Positions 13,537 to 24,743 of a stretch of DNA of 64,000 nucleotides are shown in pieces. Source of the DNA: Mycteria americana (lineage: Eukaryota > Chordata > Aves > Ciconiiformes > Ciconiidae); contig NC_134366.1 in the NCBI RefSeq assembly GCF_035582795.1, positions 152,629,519-152,693,518 of the forward strand, read 5' to 3'. Made by a program: the position numbers and the translations under genes. Position 1 is the stretch's first letter. Each line of letters starts with the position of its first letter. Below the pieces are notes generated by a model. It was not told where the DNA came from. It worked only from the letters and a program-made list of their open reading frames with translations, and did no database searches.

Positions 13537-16500
13537 CTTTCCTTATGCTCACCACTGTTGCTAGCACTGCAGAAACAAGCTACCAGAAGCTCTTCAGTTT
13601 TAACCACTGGGTTATTTACACCTGCTTGGAGGGTACTGTAGATAAAATCTCTGAGGCCCTGGGATAGACTCGCTGAGAAAGTAAGGCTGACACAGCTCCC
13701 GTTTCACCGCTGCTAAAGGTGGCCCATGCTTACTGTCATGAGGTAGGACCTGTAGAGCTGCACAGCTCGTCCTTCTGGGCCGCTGCTCGTGCTGCACTTT
13801 GCTGGGGAGATCCTCGTTGCAAACAGAACTGCTCATCCTTCTTTAAACAGGGAAGAAAAGCTTGAGAGAAGGAAGGCAAAATTAGGGTTGGGGGTTTTCT
13901 TGTCATCACCAGAGCCCATGCCTTTTTCCATCTGTGCAGAGAGAAGCTGTCACAGAAATGATGGGAGGCTGGTGGCGAGAACTGACCGCCAGAGAAAGAC
14001 ATCTTTAGTAGTTTGGAGCGTCCAGCCAATGTTGTTGAGCGGTATAGATTTATTTGCTAACTCATTTCTCATTAAAACAGACAGATTTTTTTCTTCCTAG
14101 CAGAACAGACGAGAGTGGAAATGTTTCACATAATCACTGATTTCACTGAGATATGACAGAATTATCAAGCACTTTAAATCTTTTCCAACTCAATATGAAT
14201 CCCATAAAATATCAAAACACCAGCATCTAAACAAAGGACTTCAATAAGCTTGGGTTTGATATTTCTATTATGTTCCAGTTTGGAATGAAAGGAGATTTGA
14301 AATAAGCAACTTTCCCAAGAAAACGTGACTTCTGAGACTCACGCAGCTCTAAGCATCCTTGCATAAGCCTCAAGAAGCCCAGTGATCCCTGCTGACAGGC
14401 AAGTCTCCTCCTGTGCTCAGTGATGCTGCAGCCAGTCCAGCATGCCTGCCACAAAGGGAATTCTTACTCCCATCCTATGGGATGCCCAGGGTTGTCTTCC
14501 AAGGCGGCAGCACCGATTGCCAACACCGTCTTTTGGGGAGGTACTTTCTTAAGCACACTGATGGAAACGCAGAGGTCTTCACGGGCGTTTGAGTAACCTT
14601 GGCACATCTCTGACAAGTGGATAGGCCTTACCTTCATCCTGCAGAGGAGAAAACAAAAGGTGGCCTTGGCACATACAAACTATTTTCTGTCAAAGTGAAC
14701 ACAGATGTTGTAGAAATAAGAGAGTTCTCATTAAAAGAGTTCTCTTTTCCATTGCACTAGCAGATTGATTTCTACTCCTGCAGCAAAGCCAAGCTTCATT
14801 TGGAGAGGACTGTCCTGAACAGAAGCAGATGTCAGACTATTAAATAACAACATAAAATGCACTGGTTTTATAGCAAAAAACATGTTGTTCTTTATTTACA
14901 TTTAGGTAGACAAGATACCTAAAATGGAAGAACAAGACCCAGCAAATACACTACGTCCTAAACTGCGCAGGCACCAGTGGCTCTTGGCGCTGGTTTTCAG
15001 ATGGGAGTTTGTAGCCCCGGGGCGAGCGGTGCACTGCTGGGTAATACCCACCTCTCTCGTTCATCCACCTGAGAGCTGGAAAGCACAGGTAGCCCCCGTC
15101 TTCACCTGCTCCACAATTTATATCTCTGCTGGGCGCCAGACTCTCCATTTGCTGAGCTATTTGAACTAAATGGGAGCAGTAGAAATACAGTAATGTTGGC
15201 TGAAAACAAAAGCTGAAGCAAGGGGATTTTCAGAGCAGCTTTAGGGCCTGAAGGCTACTGCAGTCCTCCTGTTTGTGCTCCAGAAAGGTGATGTGGAAAT
15301 GACTCTGGCTGTGACAGAGAGAAGAAATTTAAATTTATCAGCAGGCTGTTCTCGTTAAGCATTGCAGCAGCTTTCAGATACTACCTTTGGGAAGAGTGGA
15401 CTGGCCTGATGGAGGGAGCGAGGAGCTCTTCCATAGCATCACCCCCTCCGAATCTGCGTGGTGGCAAGCAGCTGCTGCAAGTGCATCTCCCAAGCCGCCT
15501 GCACCGCCCCATCAGCGCAGGAGCAGTGGCAGGGGCGGCACAGCCAGGCTATTGCAGAGGCTGTCACAGGAGAGGAGCAGTGAGCAGGCAGAGAGCCGGA
15601 GCTAGCGGGGACATGTTGGGACATTTGGGGGTTAGAAGAGGCTCTAGAACGGGCAAGCTTAGTGAACGAGCACAAGTGACATGCCATGACAGGCACGCCA
15701 CAGGCTTTTGCTCTCCAAGGCATGGTGCTGCAGGGTGTTTCAGTCAAGGTCCTGTGTACACATGGGATAAAGCATCTTTAGCAACGATGCTGGATACTGT
15801 GGTGCCCTGAAATGTGCTGGGGAAAGACCTGTCACTGCTTTAATTGTATTCAAAAGTGCAGAGCTAGAGTGAATAATACCATGAGCAGGTCAGCAGTTAA
15901 TTAACTGGTTTGCTATAAAAGGGAAGAGTAACACTTATTTTCTTCCATCTGGCCTGTTTAGACCAGACCTGTTAGGAAGAAGAACATTTATTCATTCAGG
16001 TGTAAGAAAGCGTGGCCCTGCTCTCAGGTCCTTGCCGCTACGTGCCAGTGGGAGAGCAGAAGAGGAAGAGAGCCCCGGATGATGCAGGAAGCATTATTTG
16101 AAAGGAAGGCACCTTAGGACAGCACTAGGAAAACAAGGAAAAGAAAACCCTTTTAAAGCTGACTAAGCGTCAGTGTGTCTGAGCAGCAGAGTGAGAAGTG
16201 AGTCAATGTAAAATATTCAACGAATCAGTTAAATTTGAATTGAAGGAACTCAATGGCTCCATTATGAGTTTCAAGTGGAGAAAGAATTCCTTGAGGGAAG
16301 ACGTAAAAAGTAGTTATTGATATAACATGAATATCTTTTCTCATGAAGGTCAGAGAGTGTTATATATGTCGGTAAAACCAAGAGGCTATCAAAGGATTGT
16401 CTCATTTACGTAAACAGTGTGTTGGGAATCCAGAAATACCATCCCCAGGAGTTAATTCTACAGGTTTGTAGGAGAAGTCAATGCCCCTCCAAAGAGCAGG

Positions 16501-17032
16501 AGGCTGAGCTGGAGCCTGACGCCCTGGGTCTGCTCCAAGCCTTTCAGCAATACTTGGCTGGACACATAGGTGCACAGTTACATGGCTCATTACTTCTGTT
16601 CCATATGGAAATTAGGAGGGGGGAAAATGATCATTATTATCCATTCGAGCACATGGTTACCTGATTTCAGTGTGTGGCTGCAGTGCTCTGTATGCAATTG
16701 CACTCTCAGTGAAACAACGTCTGGCTTTCTGTACGAGGGTTAGTCCAGACTGGGCTTAAAGTGATATCCTTACACCACACTTAATAACATCACGGGGGTG
16801 TTAAGAGATTCTGGCTGATATCTGTAAATCAGTATGTCGGACACTGTCAAAACCTGCTAGGTCTGAAAATATATTGACCAGACTCTGTTTGAACTGATCG
16901 GTACTTGCTCTGCTTGACCTGTTCTTGCTCAAAAGAGACCAAGAGAGCCTTCGAAAGAATGGGCTAATTCAGGCATTATATTTGGAAGGGCAATGAAGGC
17001 AGCAGTGCTTCCAGCCCTTAGGGTTAGATTTT

Positions 17033-17070
17033 GGGGTTTGGGGGGTTTGGGATTGGGGTTTTTTGGGGTT
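17033..17070 (+). other. G-quadruplex-type G/T tract
   Basis: Five G runs of 3-6 bases separated by T3, T3, ATT-type and T6 spacers (17033-17070), fitting the G3+N1-7 quadruplex pattern. The G-rich strand is plus. It stands alone in intergenic DNA. Confidence 0.7.
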
Positions 17071-20000
17071 TTTTTGGCAAGTTTCATGTCATTTGGAGTA
17101 TCTTAAAGTCCATCTCCATGGACTCCCCTGGCAAGGTGGACTCTGAGTCGGGGGGTCCTTGGCTCCATGCTGAGGACAGGGAGAGGCAGTCACACCTGGC
17201 AGTAAGCAGTGGTTTGAAGGACATCTTCCAGCTTCTGTTCCTCCACTCTGCTTTTACATTTTAAGAGAAAAGTTCTCAGCTTCATGGATGTCGGGAAGAT
17301 CTTGACAGCCAGGAACACTAAAGGGCTTGAAAACAAAGAGCCAAAGAACCTGTACTGTGTTTGACTTAGCTGTGTTGGGATGTTGTTGCCTTTAAGGTCA
17401 CTGTGGGAGTGAGTTCAAGACAGTCTGTGAGACTGACAAGGCCCAGATCAGAGATGGATGCCGTGGTATATGCACTCGTTCATCCTCCTCCTCCTCCTCA
17501 CGCCGGGTTAGATCTGACTGCGCAACCTCCCCAAGAGTGCAGCAGACTCAAAGCAGGAGGATGTCCTATTCCACTGATAAGAAAAGACAATTTCAAAACA
17601 GCATTTGCAAGTTAGGCTTGATAGTGGACTCACTTCCTTGACAGCCCCAAATATGTTTCATTGCCTGATCTTAGCAGAAGTCAAAATTCACCTTGACTTG
17701 ACTGGGCAGGGAGCAGACTAAGCTGAAGCCTGCATCATACCACAGCGGTTTTACCCTGGTAATTCTTCACGTCCCAGCAACATGCAGCATCCATGTATCA
17801 GCATGTTGCCAGCAACTCGCACATTGCATCTACAGCACCGGGTGACTTGCAGTGAAGGAGAACCACTAAAAGACCCTCTTTGCTAGAGAGAGTACTGGGA
17901 CTACCCCACCAGCAGCTGCAGTAACACACCTTGGCAGAAGTCCCTCCTTTCCCTAGGGAAACAGAGCTGAGCTGGGTCTTGAAATGACAGACAGCACACC
18001 TTCACGGTGGAGTTGACCTGTGCTCAAAGCAATTCCCATCCATCCACATACCTTCTCAGCCATGTTTGGTGCCCCTTTCAAGCGGGGCCAGCTAGGCAGA
18101 CCCACATAAACGTGGGTGCCACTTCCCCATGCCTGAGAAGTCACTAGCTCTGCAGTGGTGATGCTGGCCGAGTCACCTGCACGTGGTTGGTTACTCCTCC
18201 AGTGTCTGTCCGTAATTACCCATCCGTGCCCAGAAGGGCAGGCAAGCTCTCCCGCAGCTCACAGGAAATAATTACAGAGCAGCTCACCTTCCTGCAGCAC
18301 GAAGCTCTTCCTGCTACGTCCCAGAGGCACCGGCAGCATTACTCACGGTGGGTGACGTTTCCCAGCGTGATTCTCACGCCCTGGCTTGGCCATCCAGCCC
18401 GCTCCCATCTGGGGCTGGTCAAGCCCAGGACAGCACGTCGGTGCTGGGGAGTTGGGGAGGAAGGGGAGGAGTGGATGTGGCTCTGGCTGTGGGAAGCAGC
18501 CCATCAAGAAATGCTTGTTTAACGCACGGCAGATTAGCTTGCCTCAGGAGCGAGCTGCTTCTGTAAATTAAACGGCTCCTCATGAGTCAGGAGCCCAACC
18601 CTTTATTAGTTGCGTATTTTCAGAAATTGCTGAAGAAGTAGCAGGCGTTTTGGAGAAGCTGTTTCACACTGGTGTGGCCCCACTTCCCGTTTATTTGGCT
18701 GGTTCCTGTGCCGCCTCCACAGCTCACCAGCTCCATACATGGGGCAGCTGCAGGTGGTCCAGCATGGTGCTGCCCTGGAAGAGGTGCCCTCCCACCCTGA
18801 TCCTCCCCTGATAAGGGAGTGAAAGGCAAAGGTTGGTGATCTCTCATGCCAGCTTTGCTGAAGAGATGCCTCCTTAGCAGCTCCACCTGCAATACTCCTC
18901 GTTCTCTTAACCTGGAGATGCCTTGAGACTCCCTCGTTGCTCTGCAGGAGTGGATGCAGGTCTCTGGTGGAGACCCAGCAGCCTCAGAAAGTATCTTTAC
19001 CGGTTTATGGTGATGCCTTAAGACACAGTACCTGCCTTCAGGGAGTCGACCTCACAGCTGTGGCAGAGAGAGAGCTTGCGTGTTGTCCTTGTCTGGTGAT
19101 CTGTGGTGGTAGCATACAGCTGAGGGATTGCCCTCACCCCAGCCCATGGGTAGGCTGGAAGAAGCTGGGCAGTGGGACCTTCCTCCTCACCCACCTCTAG
19201 CCCTGCTCTGTGGACAGAGATGAACACCCTCCCCGATGGAGTCCGTGGCGAGTGGAGTAGCCCATAGCCCCTAGCCCATTGTCACTCTGGAGGATCATGG
19301 AAGCCTGGGGCCCTGTGAGCTGATGCCCACTCAATGACAAGCATGGTGCGTGGGCTCAGCAGTCTTTTCGGGGCTGGAGGAGTTTGACTGCGCACTGAGT
19401 TGTTTAAGATATCCTTAGCTGCCTCACCAGTCACCTACTCACGGTGACGTTGCAGAAGATGCCAACTGCACGCGATCTTTTCAGAGAGAAGCAAGACCAC
19501 AACAGAAGGCTGGGAGAAAAGGCAGAGAGAAGGTAGAGGGAGGCAAGACCCATATTCTGGATGGTTTGGAGTGTCTAGCCAAAAACTGAAGTCAGTTTAT
19601 GGGTCATCTATGTAGCTCTCTCCAGCCTATTGAGCTATGTCAAGCCCGGGCTCAGAAGGACTCGCCAGCATCTCCATTCATCACAGGGTCCCAGACTGTT
19701 GGCTTGGCATCTGTAAGAAAAAAACTTGCTCCATCCAATCTGCCACTGCTATGGTATCAATATCGAGTCACACATTTCCCCCGAAAAGGGTGGTTGGTGA
19801 CAAACCTTATCTTTATGGTTTACCCACCTGGGCAGGTTGCTCGCTTCCCAACCTGTCCCCCGTTTCTGTCACTGTACTAGGAGCAGGAGACATCAGTAAT
19901 TCAGGGATTTTTAGTGTTAACGTTTGCTGCTTTTTATGTACCAGGCTGAGGTGGAATCTGACTCCTTTGAACCATTAAGCCTATGGGTTTCTCTATAATG

Positions 20001-21810
20001 CCAGCACCCAAAGGGTGGAAAGGGATACCAGGCAACCCATCCACTGCCATCGTTTGCCAAGAGACCCAGATCAGTCTTTCTCCTCTGCATGCTTTTGAGG
20101 TCCCTTTCCTAAAAATGACATCCACAGACAGTAAACTCTATGGGGACACTACTGGAAATGATCACATACTACCGAGGATGCTGAAACTAAATTTATAATT
20201 GTCAGCTGCTGTAACCTGCAAACAGTGCTAAATGCTAGAAAGAGGCAGCAGCCGCCTTCCAAAACTGTTTTCAAGTACATATGATCAAGAGCGTCACTTG
20301 TCACAGCCAAAGCAGGTGCACACTTCTGCTCAACCCCTAGGAAGTCACAGTAAGGATTATCACCATGTAGATCTATAGAAAGATCAGAAAACATAAGATG
20401 AAAAGTAACTATTAAGTTGTCTAGTCTAGCCACCCATCCATGCCTTATCTCTGCAAAGTGAATGATTTGCATGGGGAAGACCAAAGGTTTAAAGTGTGGG
20501 GGTTTTAACTAAAAACAGCAATAGAGGCATGTAAAAAACACGCTGCCAGCATACAATTCTTGCTTAGCTGCTGCAGTAAAGGGAAACAAGGCTACAAATT
20601 ACTTTCAGAGCTGTATATTTCCTTTTGGTGTAAAAAACTACAGCCCGGTTTTCAGAGCATTAAAAAAATGTCCTGCCTGAAGATAGGTTTTTATGATTTT
20701 TAAACGCTGATTGAAAACATAAGTGAAGACACGCAGTTGGTGTGACAGTGCCCTCAGGGCTGAGCAGCTCCGCACACGGGTGTTTCGGGAACCAGTGTTG
20801 GTGGTTTGTAAACCAGTGTTGCTACCCCTGGGTTAATTGATTCCACAGAGGGCACTCGCTGACATGGCGTTTCATCCTACTGCAGGATTCCCTGGGAGGT
20901 TTTGAGACACAGTAAGAGGAGGAAAAGCTGTTCCCGAAGCAGGGCCACCGCATGCCAGGAGCAGTGCTGCACGCTGTGCTTCAGCCCGTGATGGTGGGAT
21001 GGGAACGGGGCAGAGGAGGAGAGCAGCAGCATAGCAAATCTCTGCTCGGCTGATTTGTGTCCACAGGCACCTACTTATCCTACGTAGGATGTGTGGTGAT
21101 GCCCTCCGAGTTTATTTTGCATGCAGGTCCCTCTGCTCGGTGCTCAAGGTGGTGGGCCATGCTGATGCTCTCCAGGTCTGGGAACAAACTCCCTGGGTGA
21201 GCATGCCTGCGGGGCAAAGCTCACATCCCCTGGCATAAAAATGCATCCCAAAGGAGGCAGCACCCCACGGGCACCCCTGCCTGCAGAGCCTCCCCCCTCT
21301 CCTGCGGGGCACGTGGTGAATCCTCAAACCCCCCAGTTTCATGCACCACAGAGGTTTCACTTCGAATCGTTTTCCAGCTTTTGCTTTTCCTGCAGAAATT
21401 TTATTTTGACACACATCCTTGTGTACAGTGTCTTTGCTTCGTAACGGCTCCTGCGGTCCGTACCCCCAGGGCTCTGACAGGAAGATTTAGCTTGATGCTT
21501 GGTTCGAGTGGTCTGCTCCAAATCTCATCTCTTCAGATGGGACTTGGCAAACAAAACTTCCTCTGTGAAATAAAGGATTCAGACTTTCATCATGCAAGAG
21601 AGACCTCCTGAAAGACTCTTTCATGTGGAGCCAAAGAGACTAGAGCGTGTCAGAGTTTTAACGACAAAATACTGCCGTCAGAAAGGTATACAGACTTCAT
21701 ACAGGAGGGACCCTTCACACGTTGGCAGCCTTTGAATTCAGCTTTTAAATAAAAGATTTGTCTTCAGACCAAAAAAGCGATGCCTTTTATGAGTAATAAA
21801 GCATAAAGCA

Positions 21811-21823
21811 TTTTTTTTTTTTT
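21811..21823 (+). repeat. T13 run
   Basis: Simple homopolymer in intergenic AT-rich DNA. A similar A14 run is at 23388-23401. Confidence 0.85.
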
Positions 21824-24330
21824 CTGGATGAAACTACCATTCAATGTAAAATAAGCTGGCTCTTTTGATTTATTGAAAAGCCAAACTCGTATTTTGCCTT
21901 GGGAAAATAACACATCATCCAGCTCACCAGATTTCAGATGCCTGAGAGGTGAGGGTGTTGGTGCTGATGAGGCTGGGATTAGCTTTTGTGTCACAGGCCA
22001 GTCTGAGGGAATATGGTTCATGTCTTGGGCTACAGCACTTATCAGAGATGATGGGATGGAAGCTGATGGTGAGTATCATTGCTGGGAACTGGGGGTTGTT
22101 AAGAAGTTTTGCCTTACAAGTATGTATTAAGCATTTGGCTTTTAACAAAGGTTTTTCATTGCTGGTATATGTAAATGTAATTAGGTATATAAAGTTATTT
22201 GAATGTTTTAACTTATTCTTGCATATGATACACCAATGTTTGAATGTGAGTGATGTCCAACAGGAAGCCTCACGTATTTTTGTCCAACCTGAGACGTGAC
22301 CTGCTCCCCTTTGTGGTTCTTGGGGTGCCCCTCTCGCACTCCCCGCTCGGCCGCCGGCAGGTCTGGCTCCCTCCAGGCGGGCGGCAGGCAGCCCCGCGGC
22401 AGCAGCCCCCGGGGCCAGCTCGGCTTTGCCTCCCTGGAGGCTGCAGGGGATATTTTCTTGTCTGGGGCTACTTGGGCTTTTGGGTACAGCTAGTCATTGT
22501 GGAAGGCGCTTCCTCCGTGGGAGGGTACCAGCAGGGTAGAGCAGCTCCCAGGCTCCTGAGGGGTCTTCTCCTGCTCTCTTAAATACACAAGGACTATGCG
22601 TTCCCACTGATACTTGACCCACTGCAAGCCCTTAAAGACCAGATTTCCCCAAAACACGAAGCACTCCCCACTCCTGTAGTCTTCTCTTAGTTTTTCTAGC
22701 AGTATTAGACCCAGGAGGTTTTGGTGTCAATGCTGCTTGTGATTAAAGTACACTACAGGCGCCTTCCAGGGAGCCAGGCAAATCCATCCATGCCACGAGC
22801 ATCGCTGACGCTGAAACCCACGCAGGTCATCCTCAAGAAAAACTGATGCAACAGCCTGACAGGACACGGTGGCTTCAGAAGCCCTCAAGGCAGGAGCTGA
22901 TGGCTGCGGCACCCCTGCCCAAGCTCACTGAGCGAGCAGGCAACAGATCCCAGCACACACGGGGTCTGCAAAGGTAAAACTGTCAGCTCAGATAGTGCTT
23001 CCAGCAGTGCCCTGAGGAGTGCGTGCGGTGCATGTGCCCTGCCTCCTTCTCTGTAAAATAACTGGGGGCTGCAGCATCTTTTTTGCTGTCTTCCATCAAC
23101 CAAAATCCTCATGTCTCCCACTCTTGCCAAGGCAGCACCTCGTTCTGAGTCATGGGCAGGTGAAAGCTGCAGATGAACATCTGTAAGGGGGAGAAGCAAA
23201 TACCTGGGTCTGCTTTTCTTAGCACCTTGTTTGCTTAATACGGTGTGAGAGCACGACATAAATATTTTTGAAGGTGCATGTTCTCAAAGTGTTCCCAGAA
23301 GTACCTCAACTGCAGCTGTCAGTAAGGAATGTAAAGAGAACCTCCCATTTCTGCACATTTTTAACCATTTGCCATCTCTGTCCCATTAAAAAAAAAAAAA
23401 AGGCAGAGAGCTAACAGGCAGAGGGAGAAGTTCCTGATGGGAGCAGCGGGTTTGAAGTCACATCTGAGACTTGCAGCCACTGGAGAAAACCCCAGGAGAA
23501 GAGAGCCGGCAGGATGGGGAGGTGGGGTGCTCCTCCAGGGAGAAGCTGTGCGGGGATGCCGTGAGCACCTCGCCTTTCCCTGGCACTCTCTGGGGGGCCG
23601 GTGGTGCTCCCGGCGGTGCCAGCACCCCGCAGACCAGCCTGACGCGTACTCAGGCCAAGGCTTCTGGTAGCCTTTGCCTAACGCCACGCTGGGTGTCAGC
23701 GAAAAATCTATGTCGGCATCACACATCCAACGCCTTGTGCAAAGCACTTGCAAAAGGAGGAAAAAACATAAAGAGCGATTGCAGCTCTCCTTTATTTACA
23801 CATTTTCTTTAAGGCTGTGGCAAACAGCAGCAAAGGAGTGAGGAGGGGAAGGCTGCAGGGGGCTGCAGTGCTGCAGCAGGTTGGCAGCAGCCCACTGCCG
23901 GCTGCGTGCTTCCCTTCTCCCGAGGCAGTGGTGATCAGGACCTGGGAATGGGAATCCCCTCCTCTTTCAAGAGGAGACCACGCTTAAAAGCTTGAGGGGA
24001 GACCTGGGCTTTGTCCATGGGGATTTCTGCCTGGGAGTGGAGAGGGGCGGCTTGCGTTCCCTTTGCGCTGGTGTGCCAGGGCAGGAGAGAGGGGGACAGC
24101 GTGGGCAGCCGTGCTGAAGCAATGTTGTGCATGAAGCCGCACCCGAGTCACGCTCCTGACGGCCCACGGCTCTGCTGCCCGGCCGTTGCACACATACTCC
24201 CGCCGTGCCCCAAGCCCCCCAGCGTGTCCCCCTACCACGGGCTCCCCTGGTCCGTGGGTGGGAGCTGCAGCGGGGGGCGTGCGGTTGTGCATGGCCCCAG
24301 GCTGCGCTTCCCCTGGCGACTGTGGAGCTG

Positions 24331-24357
24331 TGACGTGTCAGCGGGCCCATGATGTCA
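24331..24357 (+). promoter_or_regulatory. ODF1: Two CRE-like sites upstream of ODF1
   Basis: Seen: TGACGTGT at 24331-24338 (full TGACG half site) and TGATGTCA at 24350-24357 (one base from the palindromic CRE), about 150-170 bases before the start codon. No convincing TATA box follows. Known: many haploid spermatid genes are driven by CREM-tau through CREs near the start site. Inferred: these are the proximal promoter sites of ODF1, which would put transcription start at about 24390-24420. Confidence 0.45.
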
Positions 24358-24484
24358 TAAGGTGCCCGCTGGAAGGCTGCAAGAGCACTTGCGGCTCCGC
24401 TCACACACTCACCTCCAGACAAAACTCTCGAGGCAATTTTTTCCCCCTGCGAGTGCAGGCTGCCACGGCCGCACTGGTGCCCCG

Positions 24485-24502
24485 ATGCACTTTGCAGTGT
24501 GA
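24485..24502 (+). other. Upstream ORF of 5 codons before ODF1
   Basis: An ATG at 24485 opens a five-codon frame (MHFAV) ending in TGA at 24500-24502. The ODF1 ATG begins two bases later at 24505. The spacing would allow termination-reinitiation or leaky scanning. It matters only if transcription starts upstream of 24485, which is likely but not shown. Confidence 0.5.
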
Positions 24503-24504
24503 CG

Positions 24505-24743
24505 ATGCCGCTGCACGATCGCCTTTTGGAAGGCGCCGAGCGGGATTTGAGGCAGGTGGAGAGAGAGATGCAGAGGCAGATGAGGCTGCTGGACCTGCAC
24601 CTGCGGCAGCTCTGCGAGGAGCTGCCCGTGTCCTGCCCGTGCAGCCCGGCCCTGTGCCCCTGCTGCCTGCGCCAGCCCGACCTCCGCCCCTGGGAGAGAA
24701 GGGCCCTCACCGCAAGGCTGGATGTGGAGCAAGAACTGGGCAG
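24505..24743 (+). CDS. ODF1: ODF1 coding exon 1
   Basis: Encodes residues 1-79 plus two bases of codon 80. It carries the leucine-zipper-like heptads and the Cys cluster (C37, C44, C46, C51, C53, C54). A GTG codon lies in frame 6 bases upstream, but the ATG at 24505 is the first in-frame ATG and has A at -3. Reading on past the donor gives an immediate in-frame TAA (24745-24747), so splicing here is needed to continue. Confidence 0.88.

Larger units (their letters stand above)
13537..24330. other. Intergenic, upstream of ODF1
   Basis: No supported gene. It holds a G-quadruplex tract near 17.05 kb, a 14-base palindrome ATCCTACGTAGGAT at 21077-21090, a short GC-rich patch at about 22.3-22.55 kb and homopolymer runs at 21.8 and 23.4 kb. 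GC and CpG content rise from about 23.9 kb toward ODF1. Confidence 0.6.
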
